NCBI RefSeq assembly: GCF_037023725.1
Contig: NZ_CP146077.1
Coordinates: 10,001-74,000 of the forward strand
Length of the DNA stretch: 64,000 bases
Reading direction: 5' to 3'
DNA from: Pseudomonas bubulae
GTDB lineage: Bacteria > Pseudomonadota > Gammaproteobacteria > Pseudomonadales > Pseudomonadaceae
Shown here: piece after piece, positions 10,975 through 19,961 of the stretch
Layout of the letters: every line of letters begins with the position of its first letter
Position numbering within the stretch: position 1 is the first letter of the stretch
Program-made: the position numbers and the translations under genes
Notes under the pieces: generated by a model
What the model was told of the DNA's origin: nothing
The model's database searches: none
The model's input: only the letters and a program-made list of their open reading frames with translations

Positions 10975-12171
10975 TCAGACCGGCTGCTGAGCGGCGATCC
11001 GTGCGGTGTACAGGCGCCGGGTCGCCACTGCCAGGCCCACTGCCACAAGCCCGCACAGGGTGATGACCATCGCCATTGGCATTGCGCTGCCGTCGTGCAA
11101 TACCCCCACCAGTGATGCCGCCCCCGCCGCCACGCTGAACTGCAAACAACCCAGCATCGCCGAGGCACTGCCGGCGCGCGCGCCCTGCCCGCTCATGGCG
11201 CAGGCCGAGGCATTGGGAATGATGCAGCCCAGGCTGGCAATGCAGATAAACAGCGGCACCAGCAGCGGCCACAGTTGTTCGGTATGCAAACTGCTGACGC
11301 CCAGCAAGGCCAGACCCGCCGCCAGATACACCCACACCATGCGCGACAGCAAAAAGGCCGGGCCACGCTTGGCCAGCAGGCGGGCGTTCAACTGCGCCAC
11401 CAGGATAAAGCCGGCCGCGTTGGTGCCGAACAACCAGCCGTAATGCTCGGCAGGCACGCCATAGAGTTTGATAAATACGAAAGGTGAACCCGCGATGTAG
11501 GCAAACATCCCGGCCATTGCGATCCCCCCCGTCAGGGCATGGCCAAGGAACTCGCGATCCTTGAGCAACCGCCCGTACTGGCGCAATGCCCCCGACAGCG
11601 GCTGACGTGGCACGTTGGCCGGCAGGCTTTCAGGCAAGCCAAGCGCTACGGCCGTTGCCGCCAATGCGCTGAACACCGTCAACACCAGGAAAATCGATTG
11701 CCAGCCATACAGGTTGACCAGCAACCCACCCAACATCGGCGCCAGGATTGGCGCCAGGCCCATAACCAGCATCAATTGTGAAAACACTTTGGCCGACTGC
11801 ACCGCGTCGCATTTGTCACTGACAATTGCCCGCGAAAGGACCATGCCCGCACAGCCGCCAAGGGCCTGGACAAACCGGGCACCAATCAGCCACTCCAGGG
11901 TCGGCGCAAAGGCGCATGCCAGTGACGCGACAGTGAATAGCCCGACGCCCACCAGCAGCGGCACGCGCCGGCCGAAGCGGTCCGCTACCGGGCCATAGGC
12001 CAGCTGACCGATGGACAGGCCCAGAAAGTACACGGCCAGCGTCAGTTGTATCTGGGTTTCGTCGGTTGCAAAGGCTTGTGCCATCGCCGGGAAGCCGGGC
12101 AGGTAAAAGTCGATCGCCAAAGGACCGAAGGCACTCAGGGCGCCAAGAATCAAGATTGTTCGAAGGTTCAT
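10975..12171 (-). CDS. Bcr/CflA-family multidrug MFS exporter
   Basis: This 398-residue inner-membrane protein has the 12-helix major-facilitator pattern. Family marks are GALSAFGPLAIDFYLPGFPA at residues ~10-30, the loop 2-3 motif GPVADRFGRR near 80, and ARFVQALGGCAGMVLSRAIV near 118. This is the Bcr/CflA drug:proton antiporter group. Substrates of this subfamily include bicyclomycin, chloramphenicol and some dipeptides; none can be assigned here. It appears to be a single-gene unit. Confidence 0.87.
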   Translation of the reverse strand: MNLRTILILGALSAFGPLAIDFYLPGFPAMAQAFATDETQIQLTLAVYFLGLSIGQLAYGPVADRFGRRVPLLVGVGLFTVASLACAFAPTLEWLIGARFVQALGGCAGMVLSRAIVSDKCDAVQSAKVFSQLMLVMGLAPILAPMLGGLLVNLYGWQSIFLVLTVFSALAATAVALGLPESLPANVPRQPLSGALRQYGRLLKDREFLGHALTGGIAMAGMFAYIAGSPFVFIKLYGVPAEHYGWLFGTNAAGFILVAQLNARLLAKRGPAFLLSRMVWVYLAAGLALLGVSSLHTEQLWPLLVPLFICIASLGCIIPNASACAMSGQGARAGSASAMLGCLQFSVAAGAASLVGVLHDGSAMPMAMVITLCGLVAVGLAVATRRLYTARIAAQQPV

Positions 12172-12297
12172 CAGGTATCCAGGGATCAGGCTGCGGTTAG
12201 CGCAAGCTGACAGTTTAGCTGTGGTTATCGACCCTGAACATTAAGTTAGCGAGCTAGCTAATAAATCACCTTGAACCCGTCCTGAAACAACACCGCC

Positions 12298-12439
12298 GTA
12301 GCAGCTGCCGAGGAACGAGGCTGCGTTCGGCGGCGCAGCCGTCGTAAGTCTGACATTGCGGTGCGCCAGTCAGAACTTGCTCTTAGCATTCACGACGACT
12401 ACGTCGCCGGACGCAGCCTCGCTCCTCGGCAGCTGCTAC
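12298..12439. repeat. 142-bp inverted-repeat element with 28-bp ends
   Basis: The ends (12298-12325 and 12412-12439) are inverted copies of a 28-bp sequence beginning GTAGCAGCTGCCGAGGA, with one mismatch. They flank about 86 bp that contains a second GC-rich inverted segment. This is a repeat family distinct from the REP pairs elsewhere in the window. It lies between the exporter start and copZ and could fold into a large hairpin in RNA. Confidence 0.75.
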
Positions 12440-12447
12440 ATACAGGT

Positions 12448-12648
12448 TTAGTGCGCCGTGCGCGCCTCAAACCCGGCATTGGTGATCACGTCGATAATTT
12501 GCAACGGTGATACGTTGCTGTCCACCTTGACGGTTTTGCTCGCCAGGTCCACTTCAACCTTCGCGTCTTTATCCACCGTCTGCACCGCACGGGTCACCGC
12601 GCCCACACAGCCACCACAGGTCATACCGTCTACCTTGAACGTTTGCAT
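12448..12648 (-). CDS. copZ: copper chaperone CopZ (heavy-metal-associated domain)
   Basis: This 66-residue protein is a single HMA domain with the metal-binding loop GMTCGGC at residues 8-14. It would bind Cu(I) in the cytoplasm and hand it to CopA or CueR. It lies on the minus strand, divergent from the secreted-protein gene at 12796, and the exact palindrome at 12683-12709 is only 35 bp from its start, so CueR control is likely. Confidence 0.9.
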   Translation of the reverse strand: MQTFKVDGMTCGGCVGAVTRAVQTVDKDAKVEVDLASKTVKVDSNVSPLQIIDVITNAGFEARTAH

Positions 12649-12682
12649 GATTACGCCTCCTGTTTGAGATATGCCTACAGCT

Positions 12683-12709
12683 TTGACCTTGCCATCGTGG
12701 CAAGGTCAA
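12683..12709. promoter_or_regulatory. CueR-like operator, exact palindrome
   Basis: Two perfect 12-bp arms, TTGACCTTGCCA and its inverse, flank a 3-bp centre. The sequence fits Pseudomonas CueR operators, in which ACCTTGCC and GGCAAGGT half-sites lie in a long -35/-10 spacer. Because it is symmetric and carries TTGACC on both strands, it could serve copZ (minus) and the secreted-protein gene at 12796 (plus). A convincing -10 hexamer at the expected spacing was not found on either side. Confidence 0.75.
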
Positions 12710-12795
12710 GCCCGTTGTTTCACGCGCTGACTGGCAATCCATCCCGTGCTCGGCCAAGCTGCAAGCCTTGCGATTTGATAACAGGATACTTAGCC

Positions 12796-13176
12796 ATGCG
12801 CTGGACCGCTTTGAGCCTAGTCAGCCTTTTGGGTCTTGCCAGTGTGCCGCTGTGGGCAAATGCCGATCAGGACTACGGAGTGCTGATCATTTCCCGCGAA
12901 CGCCTTGAGGTGCCGACCAACTGCGAAGTGGGTGTGTACATCGACGACCAACTGGCCGGGCGATTGTTTCAGGAGCAGGCCCTGGCCTTTAACCTGCCGC
13001 CCGCCAGCGTCGATATCCGCCTCAAGCTGCTCCCCGGGCAAGCCCCCGGCTGCCTGCCCGGCATGCTGGTGCCGCCCGCGCAGCAGTTCACCCTGAAGGC
13101 CGGGGATGTGCGCAAATACCGCATCGCCCTGGGTAAACAGGGTATGTACCTCAAGCCCGCCAAACTGGAATATTGA
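12796..13176 (+). CDS. uncharacterised secreted protein in the copper locus
   Basis: This 126-residue protein opens with a cleavable signal peptide (MRWTALSLVSLLGLASVPLW, cleavage probably after ANA near residue 23), so it should act in the periplasm. The mature part has two cysteines (C43 and C86), enough for one disulfide, and reads as beta-rich. No metal-binding CxxC, Met-rich or His-rich motif is present, and no family was recognised. An AGGA precedes the ATG. It is placed between copZ and copA, each with a CueR-like site nearby, which suggests a copper-linked role. Confidence 0.75.
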   Translation: MRWTALSLVSLLGLASVPLWANADQDYGVLIISRERLEVPTNCEVGVYIDDQLAGRLFQEQALAFNLPPASVDIRLKLLPGQAPGCLPGMLVPPAQQFTLKAGDVRKYRIALGKQGMYLKPAKLEY

Positions 13177-13203
13177 GCGGCAAACAACGAACAGCAAGAA
13201 GCC

Positions 13204-13236
13204 TTGACCTTGCCATGGGGTCAAGGTCGATTCTAT
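13204..13236 (+). promoter_or_regulatory. copA promoter with CueR-like operator
   Basis: TTGACC (13204-13209) serves as the -35. Inverted half-sites GACCTTG (13206-13212) and CAAGGTC (13222-13228) fill the spacer, and an AT-containing stretch TTCTAT (13231-13236) follows. A stretched spacer holding the dyad is the hallmark of MerR-family promoters; the exact -10 is uncertain. It lies 30 bp upstream of the copA start codon. Confidence 0.75.
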
Positions 13237-13266
13237 GGATAGATAACTTCTTGAGGAGGACTGCTC

Positions 13267-15648
13267 GTGCCCACCCAATTCGATCTGCCGATTGATGGCA
13301 TGACCTGTGCCAGCTGTGCAGGGCGTGTGGAAAAATCCCTGGCCAAAGTGCCCGGTGTACGTTCGGTCAGCGTCAACCTGGCCACTGAACAGGCCCGTAT
13401 CGAAGCGCCTGCCGAGAGCCTGCCGGCACTGGTCGAGGCTGTGCAACAGGCAGGCTATAGCGTGCCCGCCCACAGCCTGGAACTGGATATCAGCGGCATG
13501 ACCTGCGCCTCGTGCGCAGGGCGCGTAGAAAAAGCCCTGGCCAAGGTGCCCGGGGTCAAGAGCGTCAGCGTCAACCTCGCCACCGAGCGGGCCCATGTCG
13601 AATTGCTCGGCCAGGTTGATCCGGGTTTACTGCTGAACGCGGTCACCCAGGCCGGTTATGGTGCCAGCCTGCACCAGAGTGAAAAAACCACCGAAGACGA
13701 TCAGCAAAAACGCCTGCACCGTGAACGCTGGGCGCTGACCCTGGCTATCGTACTGGCGCTGCCGCTGGTGCTGCCGATGCTGCTTGCGCCTTTTGGCATC
13801 CATTGGATGCTGCCCGCCTGGGCCCAGTTTGTATTGGCGACCCCGGTGCAGTTTGTTCTGGGCGCACGTTTTTATGTGGCCGCGTGGAAAGCCGTCAAGG
13901 CCGGCGCGGGCAATATGGACTTGCTGGTCGCCCTGGGCACCAGTGCCGGTTATGGCCTGAGCCTGTATGAATGGGCCATCGCCGAACCCGGCAGCATGCC
14001 CCATCTGTATTTCGAGGCCTCGGCGGTTGTGATCGCCCTGGTGCTGCTGGGCAAATATCTCGAAAGCCGTGCCAAGCGCCAGACCGCCAGCGCCATCCGC
14101 GCCCTTGAAGCCCTTCGCCCCGAACGCGCCTTGCGCATGGTCGACGGCCAGGAACAGGATGTCGCCATCAGTGATTTGCGTCTCAATGATCTGGTGCTGG
14201 TCAAACCCGGCGAGCGGTTCCCGGTGGATGGCGAAGTCGTCGAAGGCCAAAGCCATGCCGACGAGGCCCTGATCAGTGGCGAAAGCCTGCCGGTGCCGAA
14301 ACAGCCTGGGGATAAAGTCACCGGCGGCGCCATCAATGGCGAAGGTCGCTTGATTATCAAGACCATGGCCCTGGGGACGGAGACCGTACTGGCGCGCATT
14401 ATCCGCCTGGTAGAGGACGCGCAGTCCGCCAAGGCGCCGATCCAGAAACTGGTGGACAAGGTCAGCCAGGTATTTGTCCCGGTGGTGCTGCTGATCGCCC
14501 TTGCCACCCTGCTCGGCTGGTGGCTCTACGGCGCGCCGATTGAAACAGCATTGATCAACGCTGTGGCGGTACTGGTAATTGCCTGCCCTTGTGCCCTGGG
14601 CCTGGCGACCCCCACTGCAATCATGGCCGGCACCGGCGTTGCAGCCCGCCACGGGATTCTGATCAAGGACGCCGAAGCCCTCGAACGCGCCCACGAAGTC
14701 AGTGCCGTGGTTTTCGACAAAACCGGCACCCTGACTTCAGGCACGCCGCAAATTGCTCACTTCAGCGCACTCGATGGCGATGAAGCGCACTTGCTGCAAG
14801 CCGCCGGTGCCCTGCAGCGGGGCAGCGAACACCCGCTGGCCAAGGCCGTACTGGATGCTTGCGCGGCGCGTGATTTAAAAGTGCCGGACGTTACCGACAG
14901 CCAGTCGCTGACCGGCCGCGGTATTGCCGGCACCCTGGAAGGCCGTCGCCTGGCCCTGGGCAACCGCCGCCTGCTGGAAGAAACCGGTCTCAATCCGGGC
15001 TCGCTCGCCGCATCGGCCAGCGCCTGGGAAACCGAAGGTCGCACCCTGTCCTGGCTGATCGAACAAAGCCCGCAGCCCCAAGTGCTGGGCCTGTTCGCCT
15101 TTGGTGACACACTCAAGCCCGGTGCCCAGTCGGCCATCGCCCAGCTCAATGCCCGTCATATCAGCAGTCACCTGTTGACCGGCGACAACCGCGGCAGTGC
15201 CAAAGTAGTGGCCGAGGCCCTGGGAATCAGCGATGTTCACGCCGAAGTGTTGCCCGCCGACAAGGCCGCGACCGTGGCCGAACTGAAAAAAACCGGTGTA
15301 GTGGCCATGGTCGGCGACGGTATCAACGACGCCCCGGCACTGGCCGCGGCCGATATCGGTATCGCCATGGGCGGTGGCACCGATGTGGCCATGCACGCAG
15401 CGGGCATCACTCTGATGCGCGGCGACCCGCGGTTGGTACCGGCAGCACTGGAGATCAGCCGCAAGACCTACGCCAAAATCCGGCAAAACCTGTTTTGGGC
15501 ATTTATCTACAATGTGATCGGCATTCCGTTGGCTGCTTTCGGCTTTTTGAACCCTGTGCTGGCAGGCGCGGCCATGGCTTTTTCCAGTGTCAGCGTGGTC
15601 AGCAATGCGTTGCTGCTCAAATTCTGGAAGCCCAGGGATCTTGAATAA
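13267..15648 (+). CDS. copA: Cu(I)-exporting P1B-type ATPase CopA
   Basis: This 793-residue P-type ATPase pumps Cu(I) from cytoplasm to periplasm. Two N-terminal HMA domains carry GMTCASC (residues 11-17 and 77-83). A transmembrane CPC (C440-P-C442) provides the transport site, DKTGT holds the phosphorylated D484, and the hinge [10 protein letters not shown] is near residue 680. It begins at GTG (13267) with a strong GAGGAGG upstream. It is followed 9 bp later by cueR, so pump and sensor are probably one transcript. Confidence 0.95.
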   Translation: MPTQFDLPIDGMTCASCAGRVEKSLAKVPGVRSVSVNLATEQARIEAPAESLPALVEAVQQAGYSVPAHSLELDISGMTCASCAGRVEKALAKVPGVKSVSVNLATERAHVELLGQVDPGLLLNAVTQAGYGASLHQSEKTTEDDQQKRLHRERWALTLAIVLALPLVLPMLLAPFGIHWMLPAWAQFVLATPVQFVLGARFYVAAWKAVKAGAGNMDLLVALGTSAGYGLSLYEWAIAEPGSMPHLYFEASAVVIALVLLGKYLESRAKRQTASAIRALEALRPERALRMVDGQEQDVAISDLRLNDLVLVKPGERFPVDGEVVEGQSHADEALISGESLPVPKQPGDKVTGGAINGEGRLIIKTMALGTETVLARIIRLVEDAQSAKAPIQKLVDKVSQVFVPVVLLIALATLLGWWLYGAPIETALINAVAVLVIACPCALGLATPTAIMAGTGVAARHGILIKDAEALERAHEVSAVVFDKTGTLTSGTPQIAHFSALDGDEAHLLQAAGALQRGSEHPLAKAVLDACAARDLKVPDVTDSQSLTGRGIAGTLEGRRLALGNRRLLEETGLNPGSLAASASAWETEGRTLSWLIEQSPQPQVLGLFAFGDTLKPGAQSAIAQLNARHISSHLLTGDNRGSAKVVAEALGISDVHAEVLPADKAATVAELKKTGVVAMVGDGINDAPALAAADIGIAMGGGTDVAMHAAGITLMRGDPRLVPAALEISRKTYAKIRQNLFWAFIYNVIGIPLAAFGFLNPVLAGAAMAFSSVSVVSNALLLKFWKPRDLE

Positions 15649-15657
15649 GGAGGCGTC

Positions 15658-16068
15658 ATGAATATCGGCCAGGCCGCCAGACACAGCGGCTTGAGCGCCA
15701 AGATGATTCGTTATTACGAATCCATCGGTCTGCTCAAACCCGCGCAACGCAGTGACAGCGGCTACCGCCTTTACAGCGATGACGACCTGCATACCCTTGC
15801 GTTTATCAAACGCTCGCGGGACCTGGGGTTTTCGCTGGAAGAGGTCGGCAAGCTGCTGACCCTGTGGCAGGATCGCCAGCGCGCCAGCGGCGATGTGAAG
15901 GCACTGGCGCGCCAGCATATTGAAGAGTTGAACCAGAAGATCGCCGAGCTGAGCAGCCTGCGCGACACCTTGCAGGATCTGGTCGAAAGCTGTCAGGGCG
16001 ACCACCGCCCTGACTGCCCGATCCTCAAGGACCTGGAGTCAGGCCCATGCTGCACCGTAAAGACATGA
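15658..16068 (+). CDS. cueR: copper-responsive MerR-family regulator CueR
   Basis: This 136-residue MerR-family activator has an N-terminal winged helix (MNIGQAARHSGLSAKMIRYY) and a long coiled-coil dimer helix (residues ~80-110). The metal-binding loop C112-x7-C120 matches the Cu(I) cysteines of E. coli CueR in number and spacing. A C-terminal CC pair (131-132) is extra, as in many CueR proteins. It lies 9 bp after copA with its own GGAGG. Its probable targets in the window are the sites at 12683 and 13204. Confidence 0.93.
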   Translation: MNIGQAARHSGLSAKMIRYYESIGLLKPAQRSDSGYRLYSDDDLHTLAFIKRSRDLGFSLEEVGKLLTLWQDRQRASGDVKALARQHIEELNQKIAELSSLRDTLQDLVESCQGDHRPDCPILKDLESGPCCTVKT

Positions 16069-16092
16069 TCATCTGCATGATCTGCTGATAAA

Positions 16093-16184
16093 CCTGTGGG
16101 AGCGGGCTTGCTCGCGATTCAAGCGCCAAGGTGTATCTGGCTGACCAAGGTGATGCCATCGCGAGCAAGCCCCGCTCCCACAGG
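16093..16184. repeat. REP pair
   Basis: Canonical Pseudomonas REP units in inverted orientation (CCTGTGGGAGCGGGCTTGCT and its inverse) flank about 45 bp. The right unit carries one extra C. It sits between the convergent cueR and TauE-like genes and probably separates the two transcripts. Confidence 0.92.
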
Positions 16185-16192
16185 AACGTTAA

Positions 16193-17011
16193 TCAGAAAG
16201 CTGTCAGCAGCACTTTAGCCAGCATCAGCACGCCAATCACCGCACACAGCCCCGCGAATCCCTGCTGTAGCCACTGGGCCGAGACGTGCGGGGCAATCAC
16301 CCGCCCGGCAATCATTCCGGCCAGGGTGGCGCCAATAAATATCACGCCTTCATTCGACAGGCTCACGCCCTGGCTCATCAGATTGCCCAAGGTGCCCAGC
16401 GATACCAGCGCCACCACCATCAAGGACGTGGACACCACGGCGTGGATACGCACGTCACTGAACTTGCGAAATGCCGGCACGATCAAGAACCCGCCGCCCA
16501 CACTCAATAACCCCGTCAGCAACCCCGAGGTAGCACCAATGGATACCAGGGTCATGCTGCAGCGGGCATTCCAGGTCAGTCGCCCGGTTGCAGGGTTGAG
16601 CATGCAGTTTTTTTCCAGTACCCCCAGGCTGCCGTCATCGCGGGCATCCGCCCGGGCCTGCAGGAACATGCGCACTGAGACAAACATCATCACCGCGCTG
16701 AACATCAACACCAGCACCTTGGCCGGCATCAACCGGGCAAGGTGCAGCCCGATGGGCGAGGTGGTCGAGCCGACCAGCGCCATCAACGCCGCTGCCTTGT
16801 AGCGCACCAGCCCCTTGCGCAGGCCATCCAGCGCCCCCAGTGCCGCTGCCGTGCCTACGGCCAGCAACGCCACCGGTGTCGCTTGCGCCAGGGTCCAGCC
16901 CAGCCCCAGAGTCAGCGCCGGGATGGCCAGGATGCCGCCACCGGCACCGGTCAGCCCAAGCACCAACCCCACCAGCATGCCAAATAAAATAATCAACATG
17001 GTCAGGGTCAA
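16193..17011 (-). CDS. TauE/SafE-family sulfite/sulfur-compound exporter
   Basis: This 272-residue integral membrane protein has seven to nine predicted helices and the TauE/SafE glycine-rich repeats GLTGAGGGILAIPAL near residue 22 and GLLSVGGGFLIVPAF near 175. The family exports sulfite and related sulfur anions. Its start overlaps the end of the rhodanese-SQR gene by 4 bp (ATGA), so the two are translationally coupled. That points to export of sulfite or thiosulfate made during sulfide oxidation. Confidence 0.88.
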   Translation of the reverse strand: MTLTMLIILFGMLVGLVLGLTGAGGGILAIPALTLGLGWTLAQATPVALLAVGTAAALGALDGLRKGLVRYKAAALMALVGSTTSPIGLHLARLMPAKVLVLMFSAVMMFVSVRMFLQARADARDDGSLGVLEKNCMLNPATGRLTWNARCSMTLVSIGATSGLLTGLLSVGGGFLIVPAFRKFSDVRIHAVVSTSLMVVALVSLGTLGNLMSQGVSLSNEGVIFIGATLAGMIAGRVIAPHVSAQWLQQGFAGLCAVIGVLMLAKVLLTAF

Positions 17012-18573
17012 TCCGGCTTGCAGTCAGTGAACCACTCGCGGCCTTTGAGCATGCCTTGCCAGTAAAACCACGGCAGCAATGTGGCCTTGAGCAGCCACGC
17101 CGATTTGCGGGGTACGGTCGGGTCCAGGGGAAAGGTGGGTAGCAGTTTGCCGCCATAGCCGAATTCAGCCAGGATCACCTTGCCGTTTTCCACGGTCAGC
17201 GGGCAGGAGCCATAGCCGTCATAACGCTTGGGCAAGGTCACGCCCTTGCGCAGTGCGAGCAGATTTTCGGCCACCACGACCACTTGCTTGCGGGTTGCCG
17301 CCGCGGTCTTGGCATTGGGTGTATTGCACACATCGCCCAGGGCGAAGATTTCGGGGTAGCGTGGATGTTGCAGGGTCGCCGGATCGGTCTCGAACCAGCC
17401 CGCCTTGTCCGCCAGTTCACTGCGGCGGATCACATCGGGCGCCTGCTGCGGTGGTACCACATGCAGCAGGTCGAAGGTTTTAGCAACACAAGTCACACCG
17501 CCCTTGGCATCAGTCACATCAAACCAGGCCGTTCTGGCGGGACCGTCAACCTTGACCAGATTGGACTGGAAGGCCAATTGAGCCTTGTAGGCTTCAACGT
17601 ACTTCATCAGCGGCGGGACAAAAGCCGGCACGCCAAACAACACCGCCCCCGCCAGGTTGAACTCCACCTTGATAGCGTCCAGAGCACCGCGTTTGCGCCA
17701 ATGATCGCAGGCCAGATACATGGCTTTTTGCGGCGCACCCGCACACTTGATCGGCATGCCCGGCTGGGTAAACAGTGCCTTGCCGCCCTTCAGGCTGCGC
17801 ACCAGTTCCCAGGTATAGGGCGCCAGATCGTGACGATAGTTGGAGGTCACGCCATTCTTGCCCAGGGTTTCTTCAAGGCCCTCGATATTTTCCCAGGCCA
17901 GTTCCAGCCCCGGGCAAACGATCAGTTGCTGGTAACCCAGCTCGCTGCCATCGCTGAGCAGCACAACCTTGCGCTGCGGAGCAAAGGCACACAGCGACGC
18001 CTTGACCCACACAGCACCTTTGGGCATGACCGCAACGGTGGGGCGAACCGTGTTTTTGATATCGTAGGCCCCTCCCCCGACCAGCGTCCAGGCGGGCTGG
18101 TAATAGTGTTCGGTGCTGGGCTCGATCACGGCGATACGCAAGGCCGGGTTACGCTTCAACAGGCTGGCCGACACCGAAATACCGGCCGAGCCACCGCCCA
18201 CCACGACCACATCGTACTGCCTGGCCTCACGCGTGCCCTGGGTGGCCGCTTCAAAAAGCTTGGCAGAGCGATTGCCCGTGCGGCAGTACGCCAGCACCGG
18301 TTTGGGCAACTCGTCGAGCAGTTCACGCAATTGCTGCACCTGCCCGGGTGTTGCGCCGCTGGTCGCTACTGGCAGATAGGCAAAGCTCAGCCCCAGGGCC
18401 TGCGCGGCCTGTTGCATCGCGGTGTGTTCGGGTTGCTCAGGCCCGCCTTCATGGTCGGGGCGGTTGCAGATCACGCTGGCAAAACCCAGCGCAGCCAAGG
18501 ATTGGAGATCAGACTGCTCGATCTGACCGGTCACGGAAAATGACGCGTCGATTCGCTTGATGCTTTGCTCCAT
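17008..18573 (-). CDS. fusion: DUF442 sulfurtransferase domain + sulfide:quinone oxidoreductase-like flavoprotein
   Basis: This is a 521-residue two-domain protein. Residues 1-115 form a DUF442/TIGR01244 domain whose active loop CRTGNR (C97-R102) has the six-residue rhodanese form, which favours sulfur transfer over phosphatase activity. From residue ~120 comes an FAD-dependent reductase (VVVVGGGSAGIS dinucleotide fold) with SQR-like features: redox cysteines in IVCPG, IKCAGAPQ and VCNTPN, and a C-terminal membrane-facing part. It should oxidise sulfide and pass the persulfide sulfur on. ATG at 18573 has GGAG upstream; the frame is open six codons earlier. It overlaps the exporter gene by 4 bp. 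Confidence 0.85.
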   Translation of the reverse strand: MEQSIKRIDASFSVTGQIEQSDLQSLAALGFASVICNRPDHEGGPEQPEHTAMQQAAQALGLSFAYLPVATSGATPGQVQQLRELLDELPKPVLAYCRTGNRSAKLFEAATQGTREARQYDVVVVGGGSAGISVSASLLKRNPALRIAVIEPSTEHYYQPAWTLVGGGAYDIKNTVRPTVAVMPKGAVWVKASLCAFAPQRKVVLLSDGSELGYQQLIVCPGLELAWENIEGLEETLGKNGVTSNYRHDLAPYTWELVRSLKGGKALFTQPGMPIKCAGAPQKAMYLACDHWRKRGALDAIKVEFNLAGAVLFGVPAFVPPLMKYVEAYKAQLAFQSNLVKVDGPARTAWFDVTDAKGGVTCVAKTFDLLHVVPPQQAPDVIRRSELADKAGWFETDPATLQHPRYPEIFALGDVCNTPNAKTAAATRKQVVVVAENLLALRKGVTLPKRYDGYGSCPLTVENGKVILAEFGYGGKLLPTFPLDPTVPRKSAWLLKATLLPWFYWQGMLKGREWFTDCKPD

Positions 18574-18616
18574 TGAGCACTCCAGGCACAACTAAAATGA
18601 ATGGATTGGGAGGGCG

Positions 18617-18946
18617 TTACTTTTTGAGCGCTTGCCCGCAATACAGCCCCGACAGGGTCTGCATCACAGAAACCACTTCAAAGCTGGCGAGTGAGTAGAA
18701 AATGTATTTCCCCAGCCTTCGGGTATTGACCATGCCCTCATCGCGCAACACACCGAGTTGTTGCGACAGTGTGGGTTGTCTGATGCCGGTCAGCGCTTCA
18801 AGTTCGCCGACATTGCGCTCACCTTGAGTCAACTGGCAGAGCAGCAGCAGGCGATCTTCATTGGCCAACGCTTTGAGAAGGGTGCAGGCTTTGGAAGCAG
18901 AGTCGCGCAGAAGCCCGATTTCTTCGCTGGTTAGCTGAGCAGTCAT
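18617..18946 (-). CDS. bigR: ArsR-family persulfide sensor (BigR/SqrR-like)
   Basis: This 109-residue ArsR/SmtB repressor has a winged-helix recognition region TGIRQPTLSQQLGVLRDEGM. Two cysteines, C37 and C103, are 66 residues apart, exactly the spacing of the redox pair C42/C108 of BigR, which form a tetrasulfide or disulfide with persulfide and release DNA. C21 is an additional cysteine. It lies 43 bp upstream of the SQR fusion on the same strand and is divergent from the dioxygenase gene, with the AT-rich palindrome between them. Confidence 0.87.
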   Translation of the reverse strand: MTAQLTSEEIGLLRDSASKACTLLKALANEDRLLLLCQLTQGERNVGELEALTGIRQPTLSQQLGVLRDEGMVNTRRLGKYIFYSLASFEVVSVMQTLSGLYCGQALKK

Positions 18947-18988
18947 GAAAAGCTCCGGTGCGTGATGGTCGACAGTCTACGACTCGAT

Positions 18989-19008
18989 AATATATCTTTC
19001 AATATATT
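18989..19008. promoter_or_regulatory. probable BigR operator
   Basis: AATATAT (18989-18995) and ATATATT (19002-19008) are perfect inverted arms around a 6-bp centre. The site lies between bigR and the persulfide dioxygenase gene, 43 bp from the bigR start and 31 bp from the start at 19039. BigR sites in other bacteria are AT-rich palindromes of this kind, so one site probably controls both directions. Confidence 0.75.
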
Positions 19009-19038
19009 GATCATTCAACGACCGCCACGAGGCCCCTC

Positions 19039-19902
19039 ATGCATCCCGAAATTCAAGGTTTCTTCGACCCGGCGACGTCGACCGTGAGCTACGTGGTCCA
19101 TGCTGCTGGCAGCGTGGAGTGCGCAATCATCGACCCGGTGCTGGACTACAATGCCGCCGCCGGGCGTATCAGCACCGTCAGTGCCGACGCCATCGCCGCT
19201 TTCGTGCAGGCTGAAGGCCTGAAGGTGCAATGGCTGCTGGAGACCCACGCCCATGCCGACCACCTGTCGGCCAGTGCTTACCTCAAGCGCAAGCTGGGCG
19301 GTCAGATCGGCATCGGTGCTGCCATCACCCAGGTCCAGGGAGTGTTTCGCGACATCTATAACCTTGAGCCGGAATTCAAGCTTGATGGCTCGCAGTTCGA
19401 TCGCCTGTTCGAGCCCGACGAGCTGTTTCATATCGGGCGGCTACAGGTGCGGGCGCTGCATGTGCCCGGCCATACCCCGGCCGATATGGCCTATCAGGTA
19501 GAACACCACAGCCTGTTTGTGGGCGATACCCTGTTTATGCCTGATGTGGGCACCGCCCGTTGCGACTTCCCGGGTGGCGATGCGCGGCAGTTGTATCAAT
19601 CGATCAAGCGCCTGCTGGCATTACCTGAGTCGACCCGCCTGTTTATGTGCCATGACTACCCGCCAGCCGGGCGCGAAGCCTGCTGGTCGACCACGGTGGG
19701 TGAACAGCGGGCAAAAAACATCCACGTCAATGACAGCATCGACCTGGCAGGTTTTGTCGGCATGCGTACGGCCCGCGATGCCACTCTGGGGGTTCCGGCG
19801 CTGCTGATTCCGGCGATTCAAGTCAATATTCGTGCAGGCAACCTGCCGCCTGCGGATGACAGCGGCCTGTGCAGCCTGAAGATTCCGCTGAACCGGTTTT
19901 GA
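19039..19902 (+). CDS. persulfide dioxygenase-like metallo-beta-lactamase protein (Blh/ETHE1 group)
   Basis: This 287-residue metallo-beta-lactamase-fold protein has metal ligands in THAHADH (H70, H72, D74, H75), HVPGHT (H141, H145) and GDTLF (D163). The arrangement and the C-terminal AGREACW segment fit the ETHE1-like persulfide dioxygenases and the Blh proteins of bigR operons, which oxidise glutathione persulfide to sulfite. Blh of Agrobacterium and Xylella carries an N-terminal DUF442 domain; here it is absent and a DUF442 domain is instead fused to the SQR partner across the operator. Confidence 0.88.
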   Translation: MHPEIQGFFDPATSTVSYVVHAAGSVECAIIDPVLDYNAAAGRISTVSADAIAAFVQAEGLKVQWLLETHAHADHLSASAYLKRKLGGQIGIGAAITQVQGVFRDIYNLEPEFKLDGSQFDRLFEPDELFHIGRLQVRALHVPGHTPADMAYQVEHHSLFVGDTLFMPDVGTARCDFPGGDARQLYQSIKRLLALPESTRLFMCHDYPPAGREACWSTTVGEQRAKNIHVNDSIDLAGFVGMRTARDATLGVPALLIPAIQVNIRAGNLPPADDSGLCSLKIPLNRF

Positions 19903-19961
19903 GCCGCCCAAACACTTGCCAGGAACAGGGCAGCAGCGGTTTTGATGAGCGGCGCATTACC

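Noticed and set aside
13204..13236. A fixed -10 hexamer for the copA promoter
   Set aside because: Several weak hexamers fit a 19-22 bp spacer, so only the -35 and the dyad are claimed with confidence.
17284..18543. 419-codon frame opposite the rhodanese-SQR fusion
   Set aside because: Antisense shadow with no recognised motif; the minus-strand gene has FAD-binding and rhodanese motifs and coupled neighbours.
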